The notes under the pieces: model-generated
Seen by the model: only the letters and a program-made list of their open reading frames with translations
The model's database searches: none
Told to the model about the DNA's origin: nothing
Translations under genes and position numbers: made by a program
NCBI GenBank assembly: GCA_965198325.1
Contig: CBDAPE010000011.1
Location: forward strand, 124,001 to 188,000
Reading direction: 5' to 3'
DNA: 64,000 nt
Origin: CBDAPE01 sp965198325
GTDB taxonomy: Bacteria; Pseudomonadota; Alphaproteobacteria; UBA828; JAPUJA01
Part shown: in pieces, positions 24,585-34,054 of the stretch
Numbering within the stretch: the stretch's first letter is position 1
How the letters are laid out: each line of letters starts with the position of its first letter

Positions 24585-25340
24585 ATGACAATGTGGCAAC
24601 GAGGTTGCCGGCTGCTCTGCCTGGAGCGGACGACAGCTTTGCGGAATTTATCCCGCCATCGCGCGATTTTAACCGCGGCCGTGCTTATTACCTGCGGCGG
24701 ACTCTTGAGTGCCTGTGACCTTGCCCACGATCTCCATACGGTCGATCCCGCGATTGTACCGTACAATCTAGACGTCTATAGCGCTGCTGAAGCACCACCG
24801 CCCATCGATCTTGATACTTTCTATTTCCGAGAAGATCGCCCGAAGGACCCGACGGAAACGCCTACGAAACCTACGGCTTATGAACGAGCTGTTGTTGCCG
24901 AGCTCCACGCGGTGCAGGCCCCGAACGATAGCGCGAAGCGCGAAGAGGCGAATTTGTATAGAAATAGGCTGCAAGACGAAATCCAAATCGTGTCGGACAT
25001 CATATGCGCTCGTCATCAAACCATGATCGTTGCCGATTCGGCGCTGGTGAATTTCTCCGCCGGTTTTGTTCAAACGACCTTATCGGGAATTTCGGCGGTG
25101 CTCGGCGGCGAAACAGCAAAGACGGTTCTTTCAACCGGCGCCTCGATCGTTGGCACAGGACAGGCACTGTTCAACGAAGAATTCCTTCAGAACTTACTCT
25201 CAACTGCTCTCATCAGACAAATTCGTGCGGAGAGAGAAAAAGAGATGAATGAAATAATTGCAAAGCGGAATGATGAAGCAAGCAGCTACTCCGTAGACGA
25301 GGCGATTCGGGATATCGGTGTGAGAACGGCGGAGCAATAA
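24585..25340 (+). CDS. Predicted lipoprotein, 3' end replaced by IS21 copy B
   Basis: A 251-residue frame. A hydrophobic stretch (ILTAAVLITCGGLL) is followed by the lipobox LSAC near residue 45, so export and lipidation are expected, though the basic N-terminal region is long. The rest is acidic to neutral and helical, with YERAVVAELHAV and a hydrophobic segment around FVQTTLSGISAVLGG. No family is recognised. The IS21-type element begins at 25321, so the last six residues and the stop come from the element and the original C-terminus is lost. Codon use is more AT-rich than its neighbours, a sign of transfer. Confidence 0.6.
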   Translation: MTMWQRGCRLLCLERTTALRNLSRHRAILTAAVLITCGGLLSACDLAHDLHTVDPAIVPYNLDVYSAAEAPPPIDLDTFYFREDRPKDPTETPTKPTAYERAVVAELHAVQAPNDSAKREEANLYRNRLQDEIQIVSDIICARHQTMIVADSALVNFSAGFVQTTLSGISAVLGGETAKTVLSTGASIVGTGQALFNEEFLQNLLSTALIRQIRAEREKEMNEIIAKRNDEASSYSVDEAIRDIGVRTAEQ

Positions 25341-25437
25341 TCCCCCATTGAAGCGGCCGGTTGATCCGGCTGTGGCGGACCAAAAAGGGACCGTCTATAG
25401 CCTTCGGTCAGAGTTACTCTGACTGGAAGGCGGGGGG

Positions 25438-26937
25438 ATGTATCGAGTGGATTTGTACGCACGGGTTCGGCGGGCGTGCCGTGTCGATAGGATGAGCGTC
25501 CACGAGGCGTCGCGGGTGTTTGGTGTGGACCGCAAGACGGTCCGTAAGATGCTGTCGTTCTCGGTGCCGCCAGGATATCGCCGAAGCACGCCGCCCCGGC
25601 GACCGAAGCTGGATCCGTTCACGGGGATCATCGATCGGATCCTGGAGGATGATCGGACCAGTCACCGCAAACAACGGCACACTGCAAAGCGCATCTTCGA
25701 CCGTCTCCGGGGCGAGTACGGCTTTACGGGCGGGTACACCATCGTGAAGGACTCCGTTCGCGAGCGGCGGCTTCGGTCGCGCGAGATGTTTGTGCCGCTC
25801 GTCCATTCCCCCGGTCACGCCCAGGCGGACTTCGGTGAGGCGATGGCGGTGATCGGCGGCGTGTCGCGCAAGGTCCACTTCCTTGCCTTCGACCTTCCCC
25901 ACAGCGATGGTTGTTTTGTGAAAGCCTATCCGGCGGAGACGACCGAGGCCTTTTGCGATGGTCACAATGCGGCATTCGCCTTCTTCGGCGGCGTTCCCAC
26001 ATCCATCCTGTACGACAACACCAAGCTGGCTGTTGCCCGGGTCCTGGGAGATGGCAAGCGGCCGCGAACGCGCGTCTTCACGGAGTTGCAATCCCACTAT
26101 CTGTTCGAGGACAGGTTCGGCCGACCGGGCAAGGGGAATGACAAGGGCAAAGTCGAGGGACTGGTTGGCTTCATCCGGCGGGACTTCCCGGTCCCGATCC
26201 CGCGGGCCGAGAGCTTCGAGGCTCTCAACGGTGCTCTCGCCGAACGGTGTTGCCGGCGCCGGGCCGCACGGCTGCGGGGTCACAAGGAAACCATCAGCGA
26301 GCGCCTCGAACGGGACCGTCAAGTGCTCTTGCCATTGCCGCCTGCTCCCTATGATGCCTGCGACAAGCGTCCCGGAAGGGCGAGCTCACTGTCGCTGGTG
26401 CGTTACCGCGGCCACGACTACTCGGTGCCCGTAGCATACGGGCACCGCGAGGTGCTGATCCGCGGCTATGTCGACGAGGTGATGATCTCTTGCGGCGCCG
26501 AAGTGATCGCCCGGCACCGCCGGTCCTATGACAGCGCGGACCTGATCTTCGACCCGCTGCATTACCTGCCCTTGACCGAGCAGAAGATCGGCGCCCTCGA
26601 CCAGGCCGCGCCGTTGGCGGGCTGGGACCTGCCCGATAGCTTCATCACCCTGCGACGCCTCCTCGAAGCTCGCATGGGCAAGGCAGGCAAGCGCGAGTAC
26701 GTCCAGGTGCTCCGTCTGCTGGAGAGCTTCCGGCTCGAGGAGCTGACGGCAGCGGTCGACGATGCGCTCAGGATCGGCGCCATCGGCTTCGATGCCGTCA
26801 AGCACCTGGTGCTGTGCCGCATCGAGCGGCGGCCGCCCCGGCTCAACCTCGAGGTCTATCCGTACCTGCCGCGCGCCCGGGTCGCGACCACGTCTGCCAA
26901 GTCGTATATGAGCCTGTTGCCGGGGCTTCGTGCATGA
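25438..26937 (+). CDS. istA: IS21-family transposase IstA (copy B)
   Basis: A 499-residue DDE transposase: N-terminal HTH (MSVHEASRVFGVDRKTVRKM), catalytic core beginning FVPLVHSPGHAQADFGEA, where the Asp of QADFGEA is the first acidic residue. GVPTSILYDNTKLAV holds the second Asp and GKGNDKGKVEGLVGFIRR the Glu, followed by the C-terminal beta domain (GHDYSVPVAYGHREVL). It is full length and the frame is intact. It overlaps istB by 4 bp (ATGA), the usual IS21 arrangement. It is highly similar to the copy C protein. Confidence 0.94.
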   Translation: MYRVDLYARVRRACRVDRMSVHEASRVFGVDRKTVRKMLSFSVPPGYRRSTPPRRPKLDPFTGIIDRILEDDRTSHRKQRHTAKRIFDRLRGEYGFTGGYTIVKDSVRERRLRSREMFVPLVHSPGHAQADFGEAMAVIGGVSRKVHFLAFDLPHSDGCFVKAYPAETTEAFCDGHNAAFAFFGGVPTSILYDNTKLAVARVLGDGKRPRTRVFTELQSHYLFEDRFGRPGKGNDKGKVEGLVGFIRRDFPVPIPRAESFEALNGALAERCCRRRAARLRGHKETISERLERDRQVLLPLPPAPYDACDKRPGRASSLSLVRYRGHDYSVPVAYGHREVLIRGYVDEVMISCGAEVIARHRRSYDSADLIFDPLHYLPLTEQKIGALDQAAPLAGWDLPDSFITLRRLLEARMGKAGKREYVQVLRLLESFRLEELTAAVDDALRIGAIGFDAVKHLVLCRIERRPPRLNLEVYPYLPRARVATTSAKSYMSLLPGLRA

Positions 26938-27635
26938 CCGACGCACCACAGCTGCTGCTCGTCCACCACCTCAAGACGCTCAAGCTTCCGACCTTCCTGC
27001 GCGTCTGGCCGAGCTCGAGCTGATCGACCGCGAGCGCCGCATGGTCGAGCGGCGCATCAAGGCGGCGCGCTTCCCCGTGATCAAGAGCCTCGATAGCTTC
27101 GATTTCAAGGTCATCCCCTCGCTCAACAAGACGTTGGTCCTGGAGCTCGCCCGCTGCGCGTACATCGAGCGCCGCGAGAACCTCATCGCGCTCGGCAACA
27201 GTGGCACCGGCAAGACCCACATCGCCCTCGGTCTCGGTCTGGCGGCCTGCCAGAAGGGCCTCTCGGTCGGCTTCATCACCGCCGCCGCGCTGGTCCACGA
27301 GCTCATCGAGGCCCGCGATGACAAGCAGCTGCTGAGGTTCCAGAAGAAGCTCGCCACCTACAAGCTTCTGATCATCGACGAACTCGGCTTCGTGCCGCTG
27401 TCCAAGACCGGTGCCGAGCTCCTGTTCGAGGTGTTCAGCCAGCGCTACGAGCGCGGCTCGACCCTGGTCACCACCAATCTGCCGTTCGACGAATGGACCG
27501 AGGTGTTCGGCTCCGAACGCCTGACCGGCGCGCTGCTCGACCGCCTCACCCATCACGTCAACATCCTCGAGATGAACGGCGACAGCTATCAGGCTCAACC
27601 AGAGCCGCAGGCGTCAAACCCCGACGGCGAACTGA
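26934..27635 (+). pseudogene. istB: IS21-family helper ATPase IstB (copy B), frameshifted
   Basis: The proper start gives MTDAPQLLLVHHLKTLKL but then runs out of frame, because about 64 bp present in copy C (encoding REYDKIARQC onward) are missing. The IstB frame resumes at LAELELIDRERR with Walker A GNSGTGKTHIA, Walker B KLLIIDELGF and LVTTNLPFDEW. A one-base insertion near 27593 changes the last residues. An out-of-frame upstream ATG could still give a protein with the whole AAA+ core but an altered N-terminus. Confidence 0.85.
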
Positions 27636-27872
27636 ACCGACCACCCAGCCCTCGCTTGACCCCGTGGGCCCACAGGTCCCCCCCGCGCGCACCGCCGCGT
27701 CAGCCTGTTGAGGGCACGTCGCGTTGCGCGCGGGGCCCGCCCATGGACTACGGGGACAAGCCCGCAGCCGCCAGGTGGTCCCTTTTTACTCCGCCACGGC
27801 GGTCGCTTTTTGCTCCGCCGTTGACAGACCTAACTTCCCGTCGCTTCACCGATGCGGCGCAGAGATAGAGCT

Positions 27873-27901
27873 GGCAACTATCCCCCTATGGGGCAGTTGC
27901 C
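27873..27901 (-). terminator. Hairpin downstream of the second PotD-like gene
   Basis: GGCAACT and AGTTGCC arms (7 bp) with an inner CCCC/GGGG pairing, 54 bp past the gene end. There is no T-run, so a terminator is likely but not certain. Confidence 0.45.
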
Positions 27902-27954
27902 GCCGATCACTCGCGACGCGCGGCGCAGTGAAACCGGCAAGCGGGCCGGCGCTG

Positions 27955-29073
27955 TTATTGTCCCGCCTTGACCTCGAGGAACATATCTTCGTACTGCCTC
28001 AGCAGATCCGGCTCGACGTACACGTAGGGATTAGCCGTTGCAAGCAGCTCCTCCGGCGTACTGAGACCGGTTATATCCAGCGTTTCAGCGCTGACCAAAT
28101 CGAACGCCTTGCGATTGGCGCCGCCCCAGCCGATGAGCTCGATCAGGGCCTTGCCACCTTCGGGGCTGGTTGCGGCATTGATAAAGTCGTACGCCGCATT
28201 CTCGTCGGCCACGCCGTCCAGCATCGACAAGCCGCACGCGAAGCTGATGTACCCTTCTTTGGGAACCGCAGACTTGAAGGGGACATCGCTGTCGTAGAGC
28301 TGGGTGATCGCATCGGACCACGCATATGAGACCCGGATCTCACCCGCGACGAACGCCTGGACCAGCTCGGTGGACGTGTTCCAGTAGAAGCGAACCAGCT
28401 CGCGCTGCTTCCTAAGCATTTCGGTAACCGTCTCAAGCTCGGCGCCTCTCGGCGTGAAAGGGTGGTCTACGCCGGCCGCAAGACCCGCGACGCCGATTAC
28501 CCCGTTGACGCTGTCCCAGATCGAAACATGATCCTTGAACCGCTCATCGAAGAGCAGGTCCCAAGATTCCTCCTCCGGCGTGATGTCGGTCAGGTCAGTC
28601 CGATAAATAAGGCCGTTATAGCCCCACATATAAGGGGCGAATACCCGTTGGCCGCCGACATAGGATCCTTCCATGTTACGAAGCTCGTCGAACGAATCCT
28701 CGAGGTGGATCAGCCGCGATTCATCGAGGGGTGCGATTTCAACCTTGCTCGACAGCCAGCGTGGAAAAATGTCCTGACATGGGCAGATGACATCGGCCTT
28801 GAATCCACCTTCGAGCTTGGTAATCGCTTCGTACTCGTCGCCGTAGAACGATGACGCCGGCGGACCACCGTACTTTTCTTCGTAGCCTGGAAAAAATATC
28901 GGGTCTTCAAGTCCGGCCCAGGTGAAATAGAGAAATTCGTCGGCCGCGCGTGCCGGCTTTGCCGCCAACGGCACCGTTACGCTCGTCAAGCCGAATAAAC
29001 CCAACGCTTTGTTGAACTGGCGTCGACTCAGCTCGCCTCGTGCGACCTTTTCGACGATCTTGAATCTTTGCAT
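27955..29073 (-). CDS. PotD/PotF-like extracellular solute-binding protein (second)
   Basis: A 372-residue binding protein with a twin-arginine-like signal (LSRRQFNKALGLFGLTSVTV) and mature start near AADEFLYFTWAGLED. It shares layout and short motifs with the protein at 14815-15951: DVICPCQDIFPRW, FAPYMWGYNGLIYR, GVIGVAGLAAGVDHPF, PKEGYISFACGL and DLLRQYEDMFLEVKAGQ. No permease or ATPase is adjacent. It diverges from the catabolic cluster that starts at 29730, so it may bring in the substrate of that cluster through a transporter encoded elsewhere. Confidence 0.88.
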   Translation of the reverse strand: MQRFKIVEKVARGELSRRQFNKALGLFGLTSVTVPLAAKPARAADEFLYFTWAGLEDPIFFPGYEEKYGGPPASSFYGDEYEAITKLEGGFKADVICPCQDIFPRWLSSKVEIAPLDESRLIHLEDSFDELRNMEGSYVGGQRVFAPYMWGYNGLIYRTDLTDITPEEESWDLLFDERFKDHVSIWDSVNGVIGVAGLAAGVDHPFTPRGAELETVTEMLRKQRELVRFYWNTSTELVQAFVAGEIRVSYAWSDAITQLYDSDVPFKSAVPKEGYISFACGLSMLDGVADENAAYDFINAATSPEGGKALIELIGWGGANRKAFDLVSAETLDITGLSTPEELLATANPYVYVEPDLLRQYEDMFLEVKAGQ

Positions 29074-29729
29074 GACGTCCTCCTCACTTAATGACGGTTT
29101 CCCGTCGTTTTACACCGAGAGCGTCCGGCCCGAGCCAGCCTGCGGAGACCATCGCCGAAAGCGTATCCGCAATGATGCGGCAACCGGACATGAGGTCGGT
29201 ATGATCGCCGCCATCAAAGGACGGCGACACCATTCCGTTTTCCGTCCCGCACCATTCTCGGCGCGAAATAATGCGGTGCAATTCCAATACCGCCCGAATC
29301 GTTTCATTCCGAAAGCCGGTGTTTAGAGACGCACCCGATGAAATCGCTCTTCAGGTACCCAGCCCACTCGTCGGTGTCGGCTGCATCGAGTTGCGGAAGG
29401 CATGCAATGTTGCCCCAAGATGCCGCAGCGAAATACGCGGAAGCGATGGCGGTCGTGTCCGCCAGACGCGTCATGTCGGACTCTCCCTCGATAGGCTGTA
29501 CCGGATCTCTGAATTTGTAAAACCCGGGTGCCGGGCTTGCCCTTCTTTCTTTTTTTTGAAAGTATAGGTCGGAATTCTTGATGGGCGCAAGAATGTTTCA
29601 TCGAGTTCGGGATCAAACCCGGACCGGCGAGGGATATAAGCTTGGCCTATACGACCGTTACCCTAAATTCTGTCGACCGCGCGGCGATGAGTTGGCGCCG
29701 CGCGTGGTTCGTCCGGTGCACCTCGATCC
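29074..29729. other. Gap between divergent binding-protein gene and catabolic cluster
   Basis: About 650 bp with no confident gene. A 67-codon minus-strand frame (29084-29287, containing GGDHTDLMSGCRIIADTL) ends just before the binding-protein gene and has plausible codon use, but no family or ribosome-binding site supports it. The region should hold the promoters of both divergent units. Confidence 0.4.
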
Positions 29730-30146
29730 ATGGATGACGACAAAAACATCGCTACGGTCAACGAATGGTTCCGTCTTCTCGCCGAAGGCGAATATGCGGG
29801 TATGCATGCGTTGCACACCGACGATATCGTCTGGGAGGTGATCACAGGCGCGTCCGAGGGGATCGTGCCGTGGTTGGGGCGCTTCGAAGGGCGCGAAGGC
29901 ATTGACGATTGCCTGCGCCTGTTTGCCAACGCCGTCGAAAGCGAGAATTTCGATACCGGCGAGATCATGACCGGGGCGGACGGCCTCGTGATAATGCTGG
30001 GCACGGTCGATCTAAGGGCCAACCACAATGGAAAGCGGTTTCGTATCGAGATCGCCGAGTTCTTCCGCTTTCGCGACGGCAAGATCGCGTTTGTGAAGGT
30101 CTATGCCGACAGCGCCGCGGCGCGGGTCGCGTTCGAGGATCGCTGA
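29730..30146 (+). CDS. NTF2-like/SnoaL-fold protein
   Basis: A 138-residue protein with the cone-shaped NTF2-like pattern: an N-terminal helix NIATVNEWFRLLAEGEYAGM, then HTDDIVWEVI, WLGRFEGREGIDDCLRLF, and the beta-rich RFRIEIAEFFRFRDGKIAFVKVY. Such proteins are ketosteroid-isomerase-like enzymes or small-ligand binders. No catalytic residues are certain. It is the first gene of the rightward cluster and ends 28 bp before the oxidoreductase, so it is probably cotranscribed with it. Confidence 0.8.
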   Translation: MDDDKNIATVNEWFRLLAEGEYAGMHALHTDDIVWEVITGASEGIVPWLGRFEGREGIDDCLRLFANAVESENFDTGEIMTGADGLVIMLGTVDLRANHNGKRFRIEIAEFFRFRDGKIAFVKVYADSAAARVAFEDR

Positions 30147-30174
30147 AACCCGCCGCGAGTTGGGGAGGAACGCC

Positions 30175-31242
30175 ACGCGAGCCGCCCGATTTCACGAGCC
30201 GGGCAAACCGCTCATCATCGAAGAGATTGCGGATCCCGCGCTGCAGCCGGGCGCGGCCATCGTTCGCGTGCTGGCCGCCTTCGTGCCGCCCTACTGCGCC
30301 GAGATGTTCGACGGCCGGGCATTCTACTCGCTTCCGCCACTGCCCTTTACGCCGGGAATGGACACTGTCGGCGAGTTGCTCGAGGTAGCCGACGACGTCT
30401 CTGGTCTCAAGGTGGGCGAGCGCGTCTTCTGTGATCATTTTTACAATGCGGTGAATGTCGGTGGCCGGGCGGAGTCCTGCTATGTCGGGGTGTTCGGCAA
30501 GGGCGAGCGATCCCAAAAGATACTTGCCCGCTGGCGTGACGGCAGCTTCGCCGAGAAGATGATCCTGCCCGCCGAGTGCTTCATTCCGTTAGGCGCGGCC
30601 GCTTCGGTCGACCCCGCGAAGCTCGTGCGTATCGGCTGGTTCGGCACCTGCTACGGGGCGATGATGCGCTCGACCTTCCGGCCAGGCCACACGGTTCTGA
30701 TAAATGCGGCGACCGGGCTGGTCGGGACGGCCGGCGTGCTGCTCGCACTGGCTATGGGAGCGGGCCGCGTCGTCGCGCTTGGACGCAAGCAAGCCGTACT
30801 CGACGAACTTTGCACGCTCGATCCCAAACGGGTCACGGGGCACGCAATATCCGGCGCGCCGGCCGACGCCGAGGCGATTGTCGAGGCGGTTGGCGGCGGA
30901 GCCGATATCCTGCTCGATTGCATCGGACATGTTCCGGATCCCACGACAACCCAGAACGCGCTTGCTGCGCTGGCGCCTTATGGCTGTGCGCTTTTTGTCG
31001 GAGGCTGCGTCGGCGATCTCGCGATCAGCTACAAATGGGTGCTCGACAAGCAGATCACGATCCTGGGTTCGAGCTGGTACCCCCGCGAAGGCAACGCAGA
31101 AATGTTCGGCATGATCGGCACGGGCGCGCTCGATGCGGGAGCGCTTCGCGCCCGGGTATTTTCGCTCGATGAAGTCAACGAGGCCGCCCAATGGGCAGAG
31201 AACGGTCCGGGTGGCCTCGATCACGCCGCCCTGATACCCTGA
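30175..31242 (+). CDS. MDR-family (alcohol dehydrogenase-like) oxidoreductase, apparent ACG start
   Basis: About 355 residues of a medium-chain dehydrogenase/reductase: GroES-like N-terminal domain (RAARFHEPGKPLIIEEI, TPGMDTVGELLEV, GERVFCDHF) and a nucleotide-binding domain with NAATGLVGTAGVLLALAMGAGRV split by the usual glycines. It ends with ENGPGGLDHAALIP. The natural start is at 30175: GGGGAGGAA lies six bases upstream and alignment would begin with Met-Arg-Ala-Ala, but the codon is ACG, not ATG. Starting upstream at 30103 would overlap the previous gene. Catalytic zinc ligands are not evident. Substrate unknown; it acts in the catabolic cluster. Confidence 0.82.
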   Translation, partial: TRAARFHEPGKPLIIEEIADPALQPGAAIVRVLAAFVPPYCAEMFDGRAFYSLPPLPFTPGMDTVGELLEVADDVSGLKVGERVFCDHFYNAVNVGGRAESCYVGVFGKGERSQKILARWRDGSFAEKMILPAECFIPLGAAASVDPAKLVRIGWFGTCYGAMMRSTFRPGHTVLINAATGLVGTAGVLLALAMGAGRVVALGRKQAVLDELCTLDPKRVTGHAISGAPADAEAIVEAVGGGADILLDCIGHVPDPTTTQNALAALAPYGCALFVGGCVGDLAISYKWVLDKQITILGSSWYPREGNAEMFGMIGTGALDAGALRARVFSLDEVNEAAQWAENGPGGLDHAALIP

Positions 31243-31413
31243 ACGCTGCTGTCGTCGGGGACCCTGAGGCATGGTGGCGCGCCCGATCGGCGAAATTGCG
31301 GGTGAGATTTCGCCGGACATCGTTCCATCCATCATCATTGAGAATGGGGCGCCGCCCCGGAAAATATAGGAGGATATGATAGCTTTTAAATAAATCGGGG
31401 AAGGAGACGTTCC

Positions 31414-32709
31414 ATGGGAGTCATAGAGGCCGATGCGGCACGGAAATTCACGCCCTCGCCGCCCGCTCAATTCGTGAACCTGGAGCGGGCCCGTTCGGTC
31501 ATGTCCGAGCTACGGTTGGACGCGCTCGTCGGTACCACCGATGAAAACCTCTACTACCTGTCCGGCCACGCGCCCGACTCGGTGTTGGCCCATTTCTGGG
31601 ACACTTGGGCAGCTGCCATCCTGCCCCGCGAGCAAGACGCCGCGCCTTGCCTCGTCATCTCCGAATACGACCTTGCCTATTGCGTCACCCATCCCACCTG
31701 GATGCCGGAAGTAAGGACATACGGCGCAGGTTGGAGCAGCGCCGCGTCATTGCTGGACAAAATCAACGAGGGAATCGGAGTCGACACCGACATTCGGGAA
31801 TCATTGCGGCAGCTCTATCGCCAAACCCAACAGGACAAATCCCCAAGCCTCGTCGATGCGATAGCGCACTACATCGATAATGAACTTTCATCCGGCCCCA
31901 TGCGGGTCGGATTCGACGACCTGAGAGTTGCCGCCGCAGTGGCTGAACGACTCGGCAATCGGCTCGAGACAGTCGATGGACTGCAGCCGCTCCGCAAAAT
32001 CCGTCTGGTGAAGACGCCGCCCGAAATCGACTTGTTGCGTAAGGCGGCTCAAATCAACGACGAGGCGCTCCACGAAACGGCGGCGGCCGTCTCCGAAGGA
32101 AGGCCGTGGTACGACATGGTCCGGGCATACCGAGAGGGACTCGTCAAGCGGGACGCCAAGCCGATGGGCGAACGCGGCATGCTGTTCAGCGCGGGGCCTG
32201 ACGGCGGTTTCGTGCTCGACCACGGCTACGTTGAACGCAAGCGGTTTGCCAACGGCGACGCGGTCGTTCTCGATGCAATCTGCACCTACCGGATGTATCA
32301 CGCCGACATGGCCAGGACGGCGACCGTAGGCGAGCCAAGCAAGCGTCACCTGGAGCTCCATGAGGCCATAAAAACGGCGCTGGAGATTGCCGAGGATCGG
32401 TTACGGCCTGGCGTGCGGACCGTGGACGTCGTGGAAGCCGCGGCCGATGTCCTTCGTAAACACGGGCTGGATCCAGACGCGATGACGCTGGTGTTCCACC
32501 CGATCGGCCTGAACATTTTCGATTACGCATCGCCTGAAGACGGATTCGTGGGCTGGGTCGTGGAATCCGACACGGTGATGAATTTCGAGGTGTTCAATCG
32601 CGACCCCGATTATGGCGGCATGCATCTCGAGGACAGTGTGCTGGTGACGGATCGCGGATTGGACCATTTTTCAACATTTCCGCGGGAAATCGTCACCGCA
32701 GCAAATTAG
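31414..32709 (+). CDS. M24-family (aminopeptidase P / creatinase fold) hydrolase
   Basis: A 431-residue pita-bread-fold protein. The N-terminal creatinase-type domain holds ALVGTTDENLYYLSGHAP; the C-terminal domain keeps all five metal ligands of M24 peptidases: Asp287 and Asp298 (VLDAICTYRMYHADMART), His362 (FHPIG), Glu392 (NFEVF) and Glu406 (HLEDSVLVT). True creatinases lose the metal site, so this is more likely a dinuclear-metal amidase or Xaa-Pro peptidase. GAAGGAG precedes the ATG. In this cluster it probably cleaves an amide intermediate. A 32-codon frame ending at 31369 fills part of the 170-bp gap before it and is not convincing. Confidence 0.88.
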   Translation: MGVIEADAARKFTPSPPAQFVNLERARSVMSELRLDALVGTTDENLYYLSGHAPDSVLAHFWDTWAAAILPREQDAAPCLVISEYDLAYCVTHPTWMPEVRTYGAGWSSAASLLDKINEGIGVDTDIRESLRQLYRQTQQDKSPSLVDAIAHYIDNELSSGPMRVGFDDLRVAAAVAERLGNRLETVDGLQPLRKIRLVKTPPEIDLLRKAAQINDEALHETAAAVSEGRPWYDMVRAYREGLVKRDAKPMGERGMLFSAGPDGGFVLDHGYVERKRFANGDAVVLDAICTYRMYHADMARTATVGEPSKRHLELHEAIKTALEIAEDRLRPGVRTVDVVEAAADVLRKHGLDPDAMTLVFHPIGLNIFDYASPEDGFVGWVVESDTVMNFEVFNRDPDYGGMHLEDSVLVTDRGLDHFSTFPREIVTAAN

Positions 32710-32817
32710 TCAGTGTGGCTGCCACAGTGTTCAGGGGCTGGATCCTGGCGCGGCAGGCGTTCGCCGGAACATCGCGCATCCGTGGGTGTGGCCTTGGAGA
32801 ATGATTTGAAGGTGGCA

Positions 32818-33957
32818 ATGGAAAAGCGAATTTCAGGAAAGCCCCCGACCAATCCTTTGCCGGTGTCGGTGCTGACGGGTTTCCTGGGAAGCGGAAAGAC
32901 GACAATTCTGTCCGGGCTTCTCCGAAATCCGGAGATGGCCAATACCGCCGTAATCGTCAACGAATTCGGCGAAGCTGGACTTGACCACCTTATCGTAGAA
33001 AAGGGCGAGGAGGACGTCGTGCTCCTCGACGCGGGCTGCCTTTGCTGCGCCGTCAGCGATACTCTGAGCGATACGCTGACCGATCTTTTTTTCCGCCGCG
33101 TGCGTGGCGACGTTCCCCCCTTCGAACGCGCCATTATCGAAACGAGCGGTCTCGCTGACCCGGCTCCAATTCTCCACGCCCTGGTGACGGATCAGTTCGT
33201 GTCATCGAAATTTTTCCTGGATGGAGTCATTGCGGCCGTGGATGGCGTCCACGGGTTCAACCAACTGGATGACCACGAGGAGGCCGTCAAGCAGGCGGGT
33301 TTCGCCGAGCGCATTATCATTACCAAGACCGATCTCGTCTCTCTCAATGATATCGCGGCCTTGCGCGAACGAATGAGCGGTATGAACCCCGGCGCGAGGA
33401 TTCTGGAGGTCGTGAAGGGACACGTAGAGCCCACTTGCATATTGAACGTCGGGCTTTTTGACCTGGACAAGAAATCCGTCGACGTACAGCGATGGTTGCA
33501 TCAAGAAGCCGTTGGGGGCCGTGGCCACGACGCTCGAGATCCCGCTCGCGGCAGTTCCGAGGAACGAAGTGAGCATGCGGGATCTCGGAACCACAAAGCC
33601 GGTCGTCACAATGAGAAGATTCAGACCTTCTCAGTCGACTTCGATTTCCCCGTGACCTGGGCCAGCTACGCCGACTGGGTCGCTTCGATGGAAAGGATTC
33701 CGAGTGAGAATCTCCTGCGCGTTAAGGGCCTGATCGGCATCGCAGGCAGCGACCGGCCCTACGTCATCCAGGGGGTACGGCACATCTTCAGCCCGCCGAT
33801 CAGGCTGAATCGTTGGCCACAGGACATTCACGCCTCACGCCTTATCTTCATTACCTACGATTTGGATCGTTCTCTCGTCGAGGCAACGCTGGGAGCGCTC
33901 GGGGCGCCCGAAGGATTGCAGGGCTCCGGCATGCTCGAAGACGCTCTGAAAATATGA
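32818..33957 (+). CDS. CobW/G3E-family GTPase, putative metallochaperone
   Basis: A 379-residue P-loop GTPase. Walker A GFLGSGKT (residues 21-28), the metal-binding GCLCC (73-77), ETSGLADP and the base-recognition TKTD (169-172) are all present. A charged, histidine-rich linker with low complexity (around residues 225-265, including HDARDP and HNEKIQ) leads to the C-terminal CobW_C domain. G3E GTPases load metals into client enzymes. Two neighbouring gene products are metallohydrolases (M24 and the hydantoinase-like enzyme), which are natural client candidates by inference. The start is the ATG at 32818 after GAAGGTGG. Confidence 0.9.
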   Translation: MEKRISGKPPTNPLPVSVLTGFLGSGKTTILSGLLRNPEMANTAVIVNEFGEAGLDHLIVEKGEEDVVLLDAGCLCCAVSDTLSDTLTDLFFRRVRGDVPPFERAIIETSGLADPAPILHALVTDQFVSSKFFLDGVIAAVDGVHGFNQLDDHEEAVKQAGFAERIIITKTDLVSLNDIAALRERMSGMNPGARILEVVKGHVEPTCILNVGLFDLDKKSVDVQRWLHQEAVGGRGHDARDPARGSSEERSEHAGSRNHKAGRHNEKIQTFSVDFDFPVTWASYADWVASMERIPSENLLRVKGLIGIAGSDRPYVIQGVRHIFSPPIRLNRWPQDIHASRLIFITYDLDRSLVEATLGALGAPEGLQGSGMLEDALKI

Positions 33958-34054
33958 CGAGAGCCGCGTGTGCCTGGGCACGGTGGTCGCTCTCTGTTGA
34001 ATCGCCGAGCGTGCAATAGAAATGTAATTTACTGATCGGGTGAGGGAGGTTTCG

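Larger units (their letters stand above)
25321..27826 (+). mobile_element. IS21-family element (copy B, 2506 bp)
   Basis: Ends TGAGAACGGCGG (left) and TGTCAACGGCGG (reverse complement of right), the same as copies A and C. It carries istA intact and istB damaged. Compared with copy C it has a net 62-66 bp deletion at the start of istB and a one-base insertion near its end. No target duplication is seen: the flanks are ATCGGTG and GACCTAA. It lies between the truncated lipoprotein gene and the end of the second PotD-like gene. Repeated end sites with AAAAAGGGACC cores lie inside both termini, as expected for IS21-type transposase binding. Confidence 0.92.

Noticed and set aside
31414..32709. 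Calling the M24 protein a creatinase
   Set aside because: All five metal ligands are present, while true creatinases have lost the metal site.
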